In this document: positions 44,977-54,106 of the stretch, piece by piece | Layout of the letters: each line of letters opens with the position of its first letter | How positions within the stretch are numbered: position 1 is the first letter of the stretch | NCBI GenBank assembly: GCA_040702975.1 | Contig: CP159990.1 | Span: forward strand, 1,736,001 to 1,800,000 | Reading direction: 5' to 3' | Length of the DNA stretch: 64,000 bases | Source: Roseburia hominis | GTDB lineage: Bacteria > Bacillota > Clostridia > Lachnospirales > Lachnospiraceae | Made by a program: the position numbers and the translations under genes | Notes under the pieces: generated by a model | Told to the model about the DNA's origin: nothing | The model's database searches: none | What the model saw: only the letters and a program-made list of their open reading frames with translations

Positions 44977-46409
44977 GCCAGACAGTAATCGTATTTCAGG
45001 ATGAGGCGATCCTGGCGGCAGGCGGCAGGGAAGGCGTAAAGCCCCAGATCCAGGAGATATATAAGATAGAGCTTAGCGGGTACGGGGATCCATTTGCAAG
45101 GTGGAGAAGCGGACTTGCGCTGCTAAGGGAAAGAGCCGGGGAATTAAATAAGGTTCGGCTGGTGCTTCCGTCCAGTATGTGCCAGGTGAAGTCTGTGCAG
45201 CTTCCCTTTGCGAAGGGGAAGGAACTGGATGCCATGGCAAAGCGGGAGCTGCAGGAGAGTCTGAAAAGTGAGATCATGGATTATGCGGTGATTCAAAGCG
45301 ATCCCAAAAAGGGTGTGTCGCTGGTCGGCGCGAGCGTGGAAAGGGATATCCTAAAGCAGTTCCTTACGATGTGCCGGGAGCTGGAAATCGAAGTGAGCGG
45401 CGTGACGTCGCCGATGGAGGGAATCCAGCGCGTGATCGGGGAGCAGAAGGAAAGCCGGGGACGCACCGCGATTTTCCTGTTTTTTGAGGAGGAAGGGTTG
45501 ACCAGTATCCTGATGGAAAACGGCCAGTATAAATATTCCGGCAGAAATCGGCTTTTTGCGGAGCCGGGGACGCTTGATTTTGGTACGGAGATTTTGCGGA
45601 ATGTGTCGGGAATCCTCCAGTTCCAGACGGCGTCAAAGAGTGATGCGGTGATCACGGATCTGTATTATGCCGGGTGCAAGAGTGAGGATTTTGAAGTCAG
45701 CCTGGAGGAATTGGGCGCTCTGAACCTGTCGGTGCATTACTTCGGGGAGCTGCCGGACGTGCGTATGCCGCAGGGGGAGAGGACCTCAGACTGGCTTTTG
45801 TGCATCGGAGCTATGATGTGCGGTATCCGCGGCAGGCGGAGTATGAATCTGGCGGCATTTTATGCGGGAGAAGAGAGCGAAGCGGCGGATAGCAGGAAAG
45901 GAATCATAAAGCAGATTCTTCCGGTAGCAGGGGTATTTGCTGTGTGTGCGGTAATACTTGCCATTGTGATGATCAGGCATCTGTCACTGGAGCAGAAGAT
46001 ACATAAGAAAGAAGAGTGGATCAGGGAGACGGCAGACTCCGGGCAGTATCAGGAGGCGGTGACCGCCGAACAGAAGGCGCAGGAGATCGAGCAGACGATC
46101 CGGGAGATTGAGCAGCTCAAGAAGAATCTGGCGACCTATCCGGAATTTAATAATGAGACGCTTGCCGATATCGAGAGAGCCGGGGGAGGAATCTCCCTTA
46201 AGATCCGGAGCTATGATGCGGACAGCGGGGTGCTGACCTTTGACGCCAGCAGCCGGGACGTCATCGACATTCCGGGATATATTATGAATCTGGAAGGAAC
46301 GAAGCTTTTTCATAAGGTAGAATACACGGGCTATACTTATCAGGACGGTGTTTATACGCTGTCACTTGTCTGTATCATGGACGGTCCGCAGACGGGAGGC
46401 GCAGAATGA
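44973..46409 (+). CDS. PilM-PilN fusion protein (GspL-like)
   Basis: 478 residues. The first 290 resemble the cytoplasmic actin-like PilM fold (VRLVLPSSMCQVKSVQLPF, CRELEIEVSGVTSPMEGIQRV). A single helix near 314-338 and a periplasm-type PilN domain with coiled coil (QKAQEIEQTIREIEQLKKNL) follow. In most T4P systems PilM and PilN are separate; here they are one chain, as in GspL of type II secretion. A strong AAAGGAGGAT site lies before the ATG. It links PilB to PilO and the pilins. Confidence 0.75.
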   Translation: MSQTVIVFQDEAILAAGGREGVKPQIQEIYKIELSGYGDPFARWRSGLALLRERAGELNKVRLVLPSSMCQVKSVQLPFAKGKELDAMAKRELQESLKSEIMDYAVIQSDPKKGVSLVGASVERDILKQFLTMCRELEIEVSGVTSPMEGIQRVIGEQKESRGRTAIFLFFEEEGLTSILMENGQYKYSGRNRLFAEPGTLDFGTEILRNVSGILQFQTASKSDAVITDLYYAGCKSEDFEVSLEELGALNLSVHYFGELPDVRMPQGERTSDWLLCIGAMMCGIRGRRSMNLAAFYAGEESEAADSRKGIIKQILPVAGVFAVCAVILAIVMIRHLSLEQKIHKKEEWIRETADSGQYQEAVTAEQKAQEIEQTIREIEQLKKNLATYPEFNNETLADIERAGGGISLKIRSYDADSGVLTFDASSRDVIDIPGYIMNLEGTKLFHKVEYTGYTYQDGVYTLSLVCIMDGPQTGGAE

Positions 46410-47116
46410 AATTTGAGATAAGACCAAAAGACAGAATATTGCTTGTTGTCGCATGCTCTGCCCTGATCGTGGTACTTATGTTTCGTTTAGGCATCCTGCC
46501 GACGATTGAGGCCTGTAAGGCAGGGAAAATCGAGTATGAGGAGAAGTGCGCCCAGGCGGAAAGGATGCAGGAGCTTCTTGACGATGCGCCTGTAAATGAG
46601 GCGCGGATTACAGAGGGTCTGGCTGCGCTTGACAAAATGTCTGATTCCTGCTATGAGCTCATGGAGAACCGGCAGGTGGATGAGCTGGTGACGGGCGTGG
46701 CGCTTGCACATGGCCTGTTTCCTTCCCATCTGGAGATTTCAGAGCGGACTGCAGCAGTGCCCGGCGCTTATCTTTACAGCGGGGACAAGGCAGCCGGGGA
46801 CTCTGGAATGGAGGAGGATGTAGAGGCGATGGCGCCTGGTACGGCAGATAATCTGGGCGAGGACAATGATGCGTCAGAGGTTCAGGAAGAGAGAGGTGCG
46901 ATCCGCAAGGTGGAGGCATCCATTGCCATGAACGGAAGCGAGAGCAACATGAAGGCGTTTTTGAATGATATAGAGGAGAATTATCCGGCGGTTCATGTGA
47001 AGTCGTTTGAAATGTCAGAGAACCTGTATATGAGTACAGAACTGCAGCCGATGACAGAGACACAGATGCGTGTGGTGCTGGAGATTTATATGTACAACAG
47101 ACCGGAGGAACAATAG
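46406..47116 (+). CDS. pilO: PilO-like alignment subcomplex protein
   Basis: 236 residues with one N-terminal helix (RILLVVACSALIVVLMF), a coiled coil to about residue 85 and a C-terminal ferredoxin-like domain (GAIRKVEASIAMNGSESNMKAFLNDIEENYPAVHVKSF). Between them lies an acidic low-complexity insertion, about residues 120-165. The start overlaps the previous stop (ATGA). Similarity to PilO is structural and positional. Confidence 0.7.
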   Translation: MKFEIRPKDRILLVVACSALIVVLMFRLGILPTIEACKAGKIEYEEKCAQAERMQELLDDAPVNEARITEGLAALDKMSDSCYELMENRQVDELVTGVALAHGLFPSHLEISERTAAVPGAYLYSGDKAAGDSGMEEDVEAMAPGTADNLGEDNDASEVQEERGAIRKVEASIAMNGSESNMKAFLNDIEENYPAVHVKSFEMSENLYMSTELQPMTETQMRVVLEIYMYNRPEEQ

Positions 47117-47128
47117 GGGGCAGAGGGA

Positions 47129-48808
47129 TTGAAGAAGAATCTGAGAATCGGAGAAATATTAACGGAGCTGGGTTATGTAACCGGGGAACAGATGGAACAG
47201 GCGCTACTTTATCAGAAGGAGCACAGAGACAGGCGTCTCGGACAGATTCTGGTCGAGCTTGGATTTGTCTCGGAGCCCCAGGTGCTGGAGGCGCTGGCTT
47301 CCAGGCTGGAGCTGGAGATTGTGGATGTGTCGGCGCTGGAGGTCGATTTAAGTGCGGTCGCCATGATAGACAAGGATTTGGCAGAGAAGAATCTGCTTCT
47401 TCCGATCCAGGTGAAGAGCGGTGTCATGCAGCTTGTGACCAACGATCCTATCAATTATTTTGCGCTTGAAGAAGTGCGTCAGCAGACGGGATGCTATTTG
47501 AAGATCATGCTGAGTGAGGAGAAGCCTCTTCGGCAGGCGGTCTCCTATTATTTTGCAGAGGCGGGCGCTAAGGAGGCGGCAAAGCAGGCCAATGCGGGAT
47601 TTGGCGCAGAGGAGCTGGAGGATCTGGATCTTACGGAGCTGGGAGACGGGGACGAGGAGGTGCCGATTATTCACCTTCTGAACAGTCTGGTGGAGCGCGC
47701 AATCAAGAGTAACGCCAGTGACGTCCACATCGAGCCCTTTGAGAGGGAGACGAAGGTTCGCATGAGGATAGACGGGGTGATCCTGGAATATGTGACCTTA
47801 CAGCGAAATGTGCATCAGTCGCTGATTGCCCGGATCAAGATCATGGCGAACCTGGATATCGCAGAGAAGAGAATTCCACAGGACGGACATTTCCGCGTGC
47901 GGACGGAGGATGGATATGTGAATATCCGTGTATCCCTGATGCCCACGGTGTACGGGGAGAAGGCGGTGCTGCGTGTGCTGGCGTCCTCTGTGCAGCTCGA
48001 TCATGCAGGCCAGTTCGGAATGGATGACTATAGCTACCAGCAGTTCCTTCCGGCGCTGAGAAGCTCAAACGGGATTATTTATATCACAGGCCCGACGGGA
48101 AGCGGCAAATCTACGACACTCTACATGATTCTGGAGTATTTGTCTTCCCGGCAGGTCAATATATCGACCATAGAAGATCCGGTGGAGAAGAATATGGCTG
48201 GCGTGAATCAGACGCAGGTAAATAACGTGGCGGGGCTTACCTTTGATGTGGGGCTTCGTGCACTGCTCCGTCAGGATCCGGATATCATCATGGTAGGAGA
48301 GACCAGGGACGGTGAGACGGCCGGTACCTCTGTGCGTGCGGCCATCACCGGCCACATGGTGTTATCTACCCTTCATACGAATGATGCGGTGTCCAGTATC
48401 GTGCGTCTGGCGGATATGGGCGTGGAAACGTATCTGATCGCCAATTCGCTGGCTGCCCTGGTGGCGCAGCGTCTGGTGCGCAAGGTCTGCCCGAATTGTG
48501 CAAGGGAGATGGAGACAACGGCGGAGGAACGCAGATTCTTAGGTGAGGATGTCCGGACGGTATGGCGGGGCATGGGATGCCATCAGTGTAATCATACTGG
48601 ATATAAGGGCAGGATCGCGGTTCATGAAGTCCTTACAATCGATACAAATATCCGGCGGATGATCAGCAATCATGCAACGGTGGAGGAAATCACCAGGTAT
48701 GCGGTGGAGCAGCAGGGGATGCGGACACTGCGGCTGAGTACGCTGGAGCTGGTGAAGAAGGGCGTGACGACGCCGGAGGAGATGCTTAAGATTGCCTATG
48801 AGTGGTAG
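47129..48808 (+). CDS. pilB: Pilus extension ATPase PilB with MshEN (c-di-GMP-type) domain
   Basis: 559 residues from TTG 47129 (GGGGGCAGAGGG upstream). Residues 6-29 and 36-59 are two copies of the RLGxxLxxxGxxxxxxLxxALxxQ motif that binds c-di-GMP in MshE and in clostridial PilB. The first is R-I-G with Met at 17, the second ends in Arg instead of Gln. The ATPase core has Walker A Lys327 (GPTGSGKST), the Asp box, Walker B DIIMVGETRD and the His box STLHTND. A zinc site (CPNCAREM...CHQC) follows. It drives pilus assembly, probably under c-di-GMP control. Confidence 0.93.
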   Translation: MKKNLRIGEILTELGYVTGEQMEQALLYQKEHRDRRLGQILVELGFVSEPQVLEALASRLELEIVDVSALEVDLSAVAMIDKDLAEKNLLLPIQVKSGVMQLVTNDPINYFALEEVRQQTGCYLKIMLSEEKPLRQAVSYYFAEAGAKEAAKQANAGFGAEELEDLDLTELGDGDEEVPIIHLLNSLVERAIKSNASDVHIEPFERETKVRMRIDGVILEYVTLQRNVHQSLIARIKIMANLDIAEKRIPQDGHFRVRTEDGYVNIRVSLMPTVYGEKAVLRVLASSVQLDHAGQFGMDDYSYQQFLPALRSSNGIIYITGPTGSGKSTTLYMILEYLSSRQVNISTIEDPVEKNMAGVNQTQVNNVAGLTFDVGLRALLRQDPDIIMVGETRDGETAGTSVRAAITGHMVLSTLHTNDAVSSIVRLADMGVETYLIANSLAALVAQRLVRKVCPNCAREMETTAEERRFLGEDVRTVWRGMGCHQCNHTGYKGRIAVHEVLTIDTNIRRMISNHATVEEITRYAVEQQGMRTLRLSTLELVKKGVTTPEEMLKIAYEW

Positions 48809-48827
48809 AAAAAGGAGATAATAGAGT

Positions 48828-49868
48828 ATGCATACAATAGAAGAGATTATATTTCTTGCCAGAAAAATGCAGGCTTCGGACATTCATATGTCGGAAGGAA
48901 TGCCGCTTTTGTTCCGGATTCACGGTGTGCTTACCCCGGCGGCGATTCAGCCGGAGGCGAGGGAGACGGCAGAACTCCTTTATGGTCTGTTAAACGAGGA
49001 ACAGAAATGCTCGCTTCTTGCGGGATGTGATAAGGATTTTGCCCTTCAGACTTCGGACGGGGGACGCCAGAGGGTGAATCTCTTCCGTCAGCAGGGCAAG
49101 GTGGCGGGGACGATTCGGCTTCTGAACGAGAGAATCCCTACCCTGGAGGAACTGAAACTCCCGGATAAGCTGTATGATCTGGCGGCACAGCCGAGAGGAC
49201 TGGTCCTGGTGACGGGACCGACGGGAAGCGGAAAATCTACGACGCTTGCTGCCATGGTAGAGTATATTAACCGGACGCGCAGCGCCCATATCATCACCAT
49301 CGAGGATCCAATCGAGTATGTGTACGAAGGAAAGAAGGCGCTGATCCACCAGCGCGAGACGGGACGCGATGTGACGAGCTTTGCGGCGGCCCTGCGAAGT
49401 GCGCTGAGAGAGGACCCGGATATTATTCTGGTGGGGGAGATGCGGGATTATGAGACCATTTCTGCGGCGCTTACGGCAGCTGAGACGGGGCATCTGGTCC
49501 TGTCGACGCTTCACACGACCGGAGCGGCCCAGACCATAGACCGTATCATCGACGCCTGTCCGGCAGAGGTGCAAAGTCAGGTACGAATCCAGCTTGCAGG
49601 TGTATTGAAAGGGATTGTGACCCAGTGCCTCCTCCCGCGCGCAGACGGCTGTTCGCGTATTGTAGCTACAGAACTTCTTTTGGGGACGGACGCGGCGCTT
49701 AATCTGATGCGGGAAGGAAAAACACACCAGCTCGGCAATGTGATGCATAGCGGCGGTGTGATGCATACGCTCAATATGGATTTGTCACGGCTGATACAGC
49801 AGGGATATATTACGAGGCAGAGTGCAGAGGAATATACGAATGATAAGAGGGAGCTTATGCAGTATTAG
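48828..49868 (+). CDS. pilT: Pilus retraction ATPase PilT
   Basis: 346 residues: N-terminal PAS-like domain (FLARKMQASDIHMSEG), Walker A Lys136 (GPTGSGKST), Walker B DIILVGEMRD and LSTLHTTGAAQTIDRIID. It lacks the long N-terminus and zinc site of PilB. Its presence as the last gene of the operon implies that the pili retract, supporting twitching, DNA uptake or pulling of bound targets by the giant adhesin. Confidence 0.93.
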   Translation: MHTIEEIIFLARKMQASDIHMSEGMPLLFRIHGVLTPAAIQPEARETAELLYGLLNEEQKCSLLAGCDKDFALQTSDGGRQRVNLFRQQGKVAGTIRLLNERIPTLEELKLPDKLYDLAAQPRGLVLVTGPTGSGKSTTLAAMVEYINRTRSAHIITIEDPIEYVYEGKKALIHQRETGRDVTSFAAALRSALREDPDIILVGEMRDYETISAALTAAETGHLVLSTLHTTGAAQTIDRIIDACPAEVQSQVRIQLAGVLKGIVTQCLLPRADGCSRIVATELLLGTDAALNLMREGKTHQLGNVMHSGGVMHTLNMDLSRLIQQGYITRQSAEEYTNDKRELMQY

Positions 49869-49918
49869 AAAAGAATATTGTGGTCTTTGCTATAAGATTT
49901 TCAAGGGAAAAAGCAAAT

Positions 49919-49946
49919 GGCCGCCATTACTGCAATAATGACGGCC
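49919..49946. terminator. Shared terminator of pilT and the DUF1846 gene
   Basis: GGCCGCCATTA/TAATGACGGCC, an imperfect stem between the convergent genes. Only the minus direction has a following T-rich stretch (TTTGCTTTTT). Confidence 0.6.
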
Positions 49947-49972
49947 TAGTATAAAAATTCTAAATTCCATTT

Positions 49973-51448
49973 CTAATAAATCGGTTTCTTCTCATACTTC
50001 GGTTCAGAGGTTGCCTGGATCGACAGTTTTTTGAACAGGCGCACATCCACATTTGCCAGCATGACGGAGGTATGCACCTGACATCCTTTCAGCTTCGGAA
50101 TCTGGTTTAGTGCGAGTTGGGCTGCCGGATCGGAAGCGGCGCTGATGGAAAGTGCGATCAGGACTTCATCGGTGTGAAGCCGCGGGTTCTTGCTTCCCAG
50201 ATAGGAAATCTTCAGCTTCTGGATTGGTTCAATGGCTTGAGGCGAAATCAGGTGTGCTTCATGATCGATTCCTGCCAGTTCCTTTAACGCATTCAGGATC
50301 AGGGCAGCGGAAGCGCCCAGAAGATTGGAAGTCTTACCGGTTATGATCTTGCCGTCTGGAAGTTCCATGGCTGCGGCTGGTCCACCGGTCTCCTCCTCAC
50401 GTTTTAAAGCGGCGTCTACGACTTTGCGGTCATGAACGGTCACGCCGACCTGATTCATGAGAAGTTCCAGTTTGTAGGCCTCATCCTTAGGGCAGAGCCC
50501 GGAAAGAAAACGATCCATGGTGTAATAGTAGCGGCGGATGATCTCCTGTCTGGATGCTTCACGGCAGACTTCGTCGTCGCAGATGCAGTTTCCTGCCATA
50601 TTTACGCCCATATCTGTCGGGGATTTGTAAGGGCTGTCCCCGTAAATGCGCTGGAACATGGCGGAGAGGACAGGGAAGATCTCCACGTCACGGTTATAAT
50701 TGACTGTGGTCACCCCATAAGCCTCCAGATGGAAGGGATCGATCATATTTACATCGTTCAAATCTGCGGTAGCCGCCTCATAGGCCAGGTTGACCGGATG
50801 CTTGAGCGGAATATTCCAGATTGGGAAGGTCTCGAACTTGGCATATCCGGCGCGGACTCCGCGCTTATGTTCATGGTAGAGCTGGGAAAGGCATGTCGCC
50901 ATCTTCCCGCTTCCCGGTCCCGGAGCCGTGATGACTACCAGCGGGCGGGAGGTCTCGATATAATCATTCTTACCGTAGCCCTCGTCGCTGACGATCAGCG
51001 GAACGTTGGACGGATAGCCCTCAATCACATAATGCATATATACTTTGATGCCGAGCTTTTCCAGTCTGCCCTTAAAAAGAAGGGCGCTGTTCTGGCCGGA
51101 ATACTGCGTAATAACTACGCTTCCCACGAAAAGTCCGGCGGATTCGAACTCATCTTTCAGACGAAGCACATCGGAATCATAGGTGATACCGAGATCGCCG
51201 CGCACCTTGTTCGCCTCAATATCGGCGGCGCTGATGACGATCACGATCTCTGCTTCCTCAGAGAGCTCCTTAAGCAGCTTTAGCTTGCTGTCCGGACAAA
51301 ATCCCGGAAGAACGCGGGAAGCGTGGTAATCGTCGAATAATTTTCCCCCAAATTCGAGATAGAGTTTGTTGTCAAATCTGTCAATTCGTTCCCGGATATG
51401 AGAAGACTGCATTTTTAAGTATTTTTCGTTGTCAAATCCAATTTTCAT
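49973..51448 (-). CDS. DUF1846 (UPF0371) family protein
   Basis: 491 residues, the normal family length. The start KIGFDNEKYLKMQSSHIRERI and APGPGSGKMATCLSQLYHEH are highly conserved in this Firmicute family. The latter resembles a nucleotide-binding loop, but no reaction is established. ATG 51448 is in a good context (GAGAGGAATAGG upstream). It is transcribed divergently from ftsH from its own promoter at 51556-51585. Confidence 0.85.
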   Translation of the reverse strand: MKIGFDNEKYLKMQSSHIRERIDRFDNKLYLEFGGKLFDDYHASRVLPGFCPDSKLKLLKELSEEAEIVIVISAADIEANKVRGDLGITYDSDVLRLKDEFESAGLFVGSVVITQYSGQNSALLFKGRLEKLGIKVYMHYVIEGYPSNVPLIVSDEGYGKNDYIETSRPLVVITAPGPGSGKMATCLSQLYHEHKRGVRAGYAKFETFPIWNIPLKHPVNLAYEAATADLNDVNMIDPFHLEAYGVTTVNYNRDVEIFPVLSAMFQRIYGDSPYKSPTDMGVNMAGNCICDDEVCREASRQEIIRRYYYTMDRFLSGLCPKDEAYKLELLMNQVGVTVHDRKVVDAALKREEETGGPAAAMELPDGKIITGKTSNLLGASAALILNALKELAGIDHEAHLISPQAIEPIQKLKISYLGSKNPRLHTDEVLIALSISAASDPAAQLALNQIPKLKGCQVHTSVMLANVDVRLFKKLSIQATSEPKYEKKPIY

Positions 51449-51555
51449 AAATCCTATTCCTCTCTTATCGTAATTTTATCCTAGCCCGCATATTTCCCAT
51501 ACGGTTTTCGGAACTATCCTGGCAGATAATGCCCGGATAGGAACAGTCCAGATTT

Positions 51556-51585
51556 AGTATACTATAAAATAGTAGTTTTTTACAA
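51556..51585 (-). promoter_or_regulatory. Promoter of the DUF1846 gene
   Basis: On the minus strand: TTGTAA (51585-51580), an 18-bp spacer and TATACT (51561-51556). Confidence 0.55.
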
Positions 51586-51604
51586 TCTTTTCATAATCTT
51601 TTTA

Positions 51605-51633
51605 TTGATTTATGTTTTTCGCCTACTTATAAT
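51605..51633 (+). promoter_or_regulatory. ftsH promoter
   Basis: TTGATT (51605-51610), a 17-bp spacer and consensus TATAAT (51628-51633), 28 bp before the ftsH ATG. No heat-shock CIRCE or CtsR-type repeat is visible. Confidence 0.75.
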
Positions 51634-51661
51634 AGAAGAGATGAAACCTAGGAGGATACGT

Positions 51662-53851
51662 ATGGATAACCAGAATAACAGAAATAATAGAAATAATAAC
51701 AATAATCCAAACAATAAGCAAGGCTGGGGAATGTTTATTTTCGCGGCAGTGCTGGTGTTGGTTATGATGTTTGCTTATTCTCAGCTCAGGCAGGACAGCG
51801 ACGCCGAGGAGATCAGTTATGATGAATTCCTGGATATGGTGGATGCGGGAAAGGTGAAGGAGGTTAAGATTGAATCTGACCGTATTGTCATCATCCCGAA
51901 GACGGAGGCGGAACTGGAGAAGGAAAAGGGCGGAGATTCCGAGAGCGACGTAGTAGAAAGTACGGTAAAGGATGGGGAGAATTCCAATAAGCCTGCCACC
52001 GAAGAGAAAGGCACGGAGGGAACACAGCAGAATTCCCTGTTTTCTCTGTTTGGCGAGCAGATCAGTCCGAAAAAGCAGTATTATACCGGACTTGTGGAGG
52101 ACCCCACAAGGTCGGAGAGACTTTATAAGGCGGGCGTAAAATACACACAGGATATTCCGGATTCCACATCTTATATCATTTGGAATCTTCTGAGTTTTCT
52201 TCCGATCATTCTCCTTGCCGGCATGGGCATCTTCATGATGGTGCGTATGTCAAAAGGCGGCGGAGTGATGGGCATCGGCAAGAGCAACGCCAAGATGTAC
52301 GTGGAGAAGAAGACAGGAGTCACTTTCAAGGACGTGGCGGGACAGGATGAAGCCAAGGAGTCCCTGCAGGAGGTCGTGGATTTCCTGCACAATCCGGGCA
52401 AATACACCGGAATCGGAGCGAAGCTTCCAAAGGGAGCGCTTCTTGTAGGGCCTCCCGGAACCGGTAAGACGCTTCTTGCCAAGGCTGTGGCAGGAGAGGC
52501 GAATGTGCCGTTCTTCTCCCTGTCAGGTTCCGCATTCGTGGAGATGTATGTCGGCGTGGGAGCTTCCCGTGTGCGTGACCTGTTCAAGCAGGCACAGCAG
52601 ATGGCGCCCTGTATTATATTTATCGATGAGATCGATGCGATTGGTAAGAGCCGTGACACGCAGCTCGGGGGCAACGATGAGCGTGAGCAGACGCTCAATC
52701 AGCTTCTGGCGGAGATGGACGGTTTTGATACGAACAAGGGATTACTTCTTCTGGCGGCTACTAACCGGCCGGAGATCCTTGATCCGGCACTCCTTCGGCC
52801 GGGACGTTTTGACAGACGGATCATCGTGGATAAGCCGGATCTGAAGGGCCGTATCGATGTGCTGAAGGTGCATTCCAAGGATGTGCGCATGGACGAGACG
52901 GTGAATCTGGAAGAGATCGCACTTGCGACCTCCGGAGCGGTGGGATCGGACCTTGCCAATATGATCAACGAGGCGGCCATCAATGCCGTGAAGAATGGCA
53001 GGGAGGTAGTCTCTCAGTCCGACCTGTTTGAAGCCGTTGAGGTGGTTCTTGTAGGAAAAGAGAAGAAAGACCGGATCATGAATCAGAAGGAGCGGGAGAT
53101 CGTATCTTATCATGAGGTGGGCCATGCCCTGGTCAGCGCGCTCCAGAAGGATGCGGAGCCGGTGCAGAAGATCACGATCGTTCCCAGAACGATGGGAGCT
53201 TTGGGATATGTCATGCAGACGCCGGAGGAGGAGAAATTCCTCAATACGAAGGCGGAGCTTGAGGCGATGCTGGTCGGAATGCTGGCAGGTCGTGCGGCGG
53301 AGGAGATCGTATTTGACACCGTGACGACCGGAGCTTCCAACGATATTGAGAAGGCGACCCGAATCGCAAGAGCCATGGTGACGCAGTATGGTATGTCGGA
53401 GCGTTTTGGACTTATGGGACTGGAATCCATCCAGAATCGTTATCTGGACGGCAGACCGGTACAGAACTGCGGCGAGGCAACTGCGGCAGAGATTGACCAG
53501 GAAGTCATGGATATGCTGAAGAAGGCGTATGCCGAGGCGAAGCGCCTGCTGTCCGAGCACCGCGCGACGATGGACCAGATCGCAAAATTCCTGATTGAGA
53601 AAGAGACAATCACCGGAAAAGAGTTCATGAAGATCTTCCGCAAGTGCGAAGGACTTCCGGAGCCGGAAGAGGAGAAGGCAAAGATCGGGGAGAAGAAGGG
53701 GGCTGCACTTTCCAAGGAGGAGAGTGAGCAGAAAGAGTCCGAACAGAAAGAGACAGAAGATTCCCCGGGACAAGAAGGGGAAGATAAGCAAGGGACCTTA
53801 GCGCTGCAGGTCGATGCTGACGGCTATATTCTTCCGCAGGACAGACCGTAA
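51662..53851 (+). CDS. ftsH: ATP-dependent zinc metalloprotease FtsH
   Basis: 729 residues from ATG 51662 (AGGAGG site). An Asn-rich cytoplasmic start precedes TM1 (about 21-40), an extracytoplasmic domain and TM2 near 180-200. The AAA+ domain has Walker A Lys269 (GPPGTGKT), Walker [12 protein letters not shown] and the second region of homology RPGRFDRRI. The M41 protease has HEVGH at 484-488. It degrades membrane and regulatory proteins as a hexamer. The extracytoplasmic domain has an acidic insert (about 75-135), and the C-terminal 60 residues are highly charged and low-complexity. Confidence 0.95.
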   Translation: MDNQNNRNNRNNNNNPNNKQGWGMFIFAAVLVLVMMFAYSQLRQDSDAEEISYDEFLDMVDAGKVKEVKIESDRIVIIPKTEAELEKEKGGDSESDVVESTVKDGENSNKPATEEKGTEGTQQNSLFSLFGEQISPKKQYYTGLVEDPTRSERLYKAGVKYTQDIPDSTSYIIWNLLSFLPIILLAGMGIFMMVRMSKGGGVMGIGKSNAKMYVEKKTGVTFKDVAGQDEAKESLQEVVDFLHNPGKYTGIGAKLPKGALLVGPPGTGKTLLAKAVAGEANVPFFSLSGSAFVEMYVGVGASRVRDLFKQAQQMAPCIIFIDEIDAIGKSRDTQLGGNDEREQTLNQLLAEMDGFDTNKGLLLLAATNRPEILDPALLRPGRFDRRIIVDKPDLKGRIDVLKVHSKDVRMDETVNLEEIALATSGAVGSDLANMINEAAINAVKNGREVVSQSDLFEAVEVVLVGKEKKDRIMNQKEREIVSYHEVGHALVSALQKDAEPVQKITIVPRTMGALGYVMQTPEEEKFLNTKAELEAMLVGMLAGRAAEEIVFDTVTTGASNDIEKATRIARAMVTQYGMSERFGLMGLESIQNRYLDGRPVQNCGEATAAEIDQEVMDMLKKAYAEAKRLLSEHRATMDQIAKFLIEKETITGKEFMKIFRKCEGLPEPEEEKAKIGEKKGAALSKEESEQKESEQKETEDSPGQEGEDKQGTLALQVDADGYILPQDRP

Positions 53852-54091
53852 GTCAGATACCTTACAGTTTGCTGTAGGAGTATTTAATCATCGTGGAAAC
53901 CGTCAGATATCTATGCAGGCATGGCTGTTTGGCTCGTTGTCCGCAAAGATAAATAAAAGACATTTAAAGGAACGCCATAATTTCCAGACTGGGCACAGAG
54001 ACATCTTTATTTTGATGTTCGTGTGCCGAGAAGGAGATTATGGCGGTTTTTATATTTTGACGATTCGGGTATTTTCCCATTCCCAAAAACA
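53852..54091. other. ftsH-uvrC intergenic region
   Basis: Holds a small hairpin (CCTTACAG/CTGTAGG near 53859-53879), the large terminator at 53973-54050 and the uvrC promoter. No gene seen. Confidence 0.5.
53973..54050 (+). terminator. Three-tier terminator after ftsH
   Basis: Outer stem CGCCATAAT (53973-53981)/ATTATGGCG (54037-54045), middle GGCACA/TGTGCC (53992-53997, 54022-54027), inner ACATC/GATGT, followed by GTTTTTATATTTT. Unusually long for a simple terminator. Confidence 0.65.
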
Positions 54092-54100
54092 TGCTATACT
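54092..54100 (+). promoter_or_regulatory. Extended -10 promoter at the uvrC start
   Basis: TGCTATACT ends 6 bp before the uvrC ATG, so the predicted transcription start falls on or next to that ATG. No purine-rich ribosome binding site is present. Confidence 0.5.
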
Positions 54101-54106
54101 ATCCCT

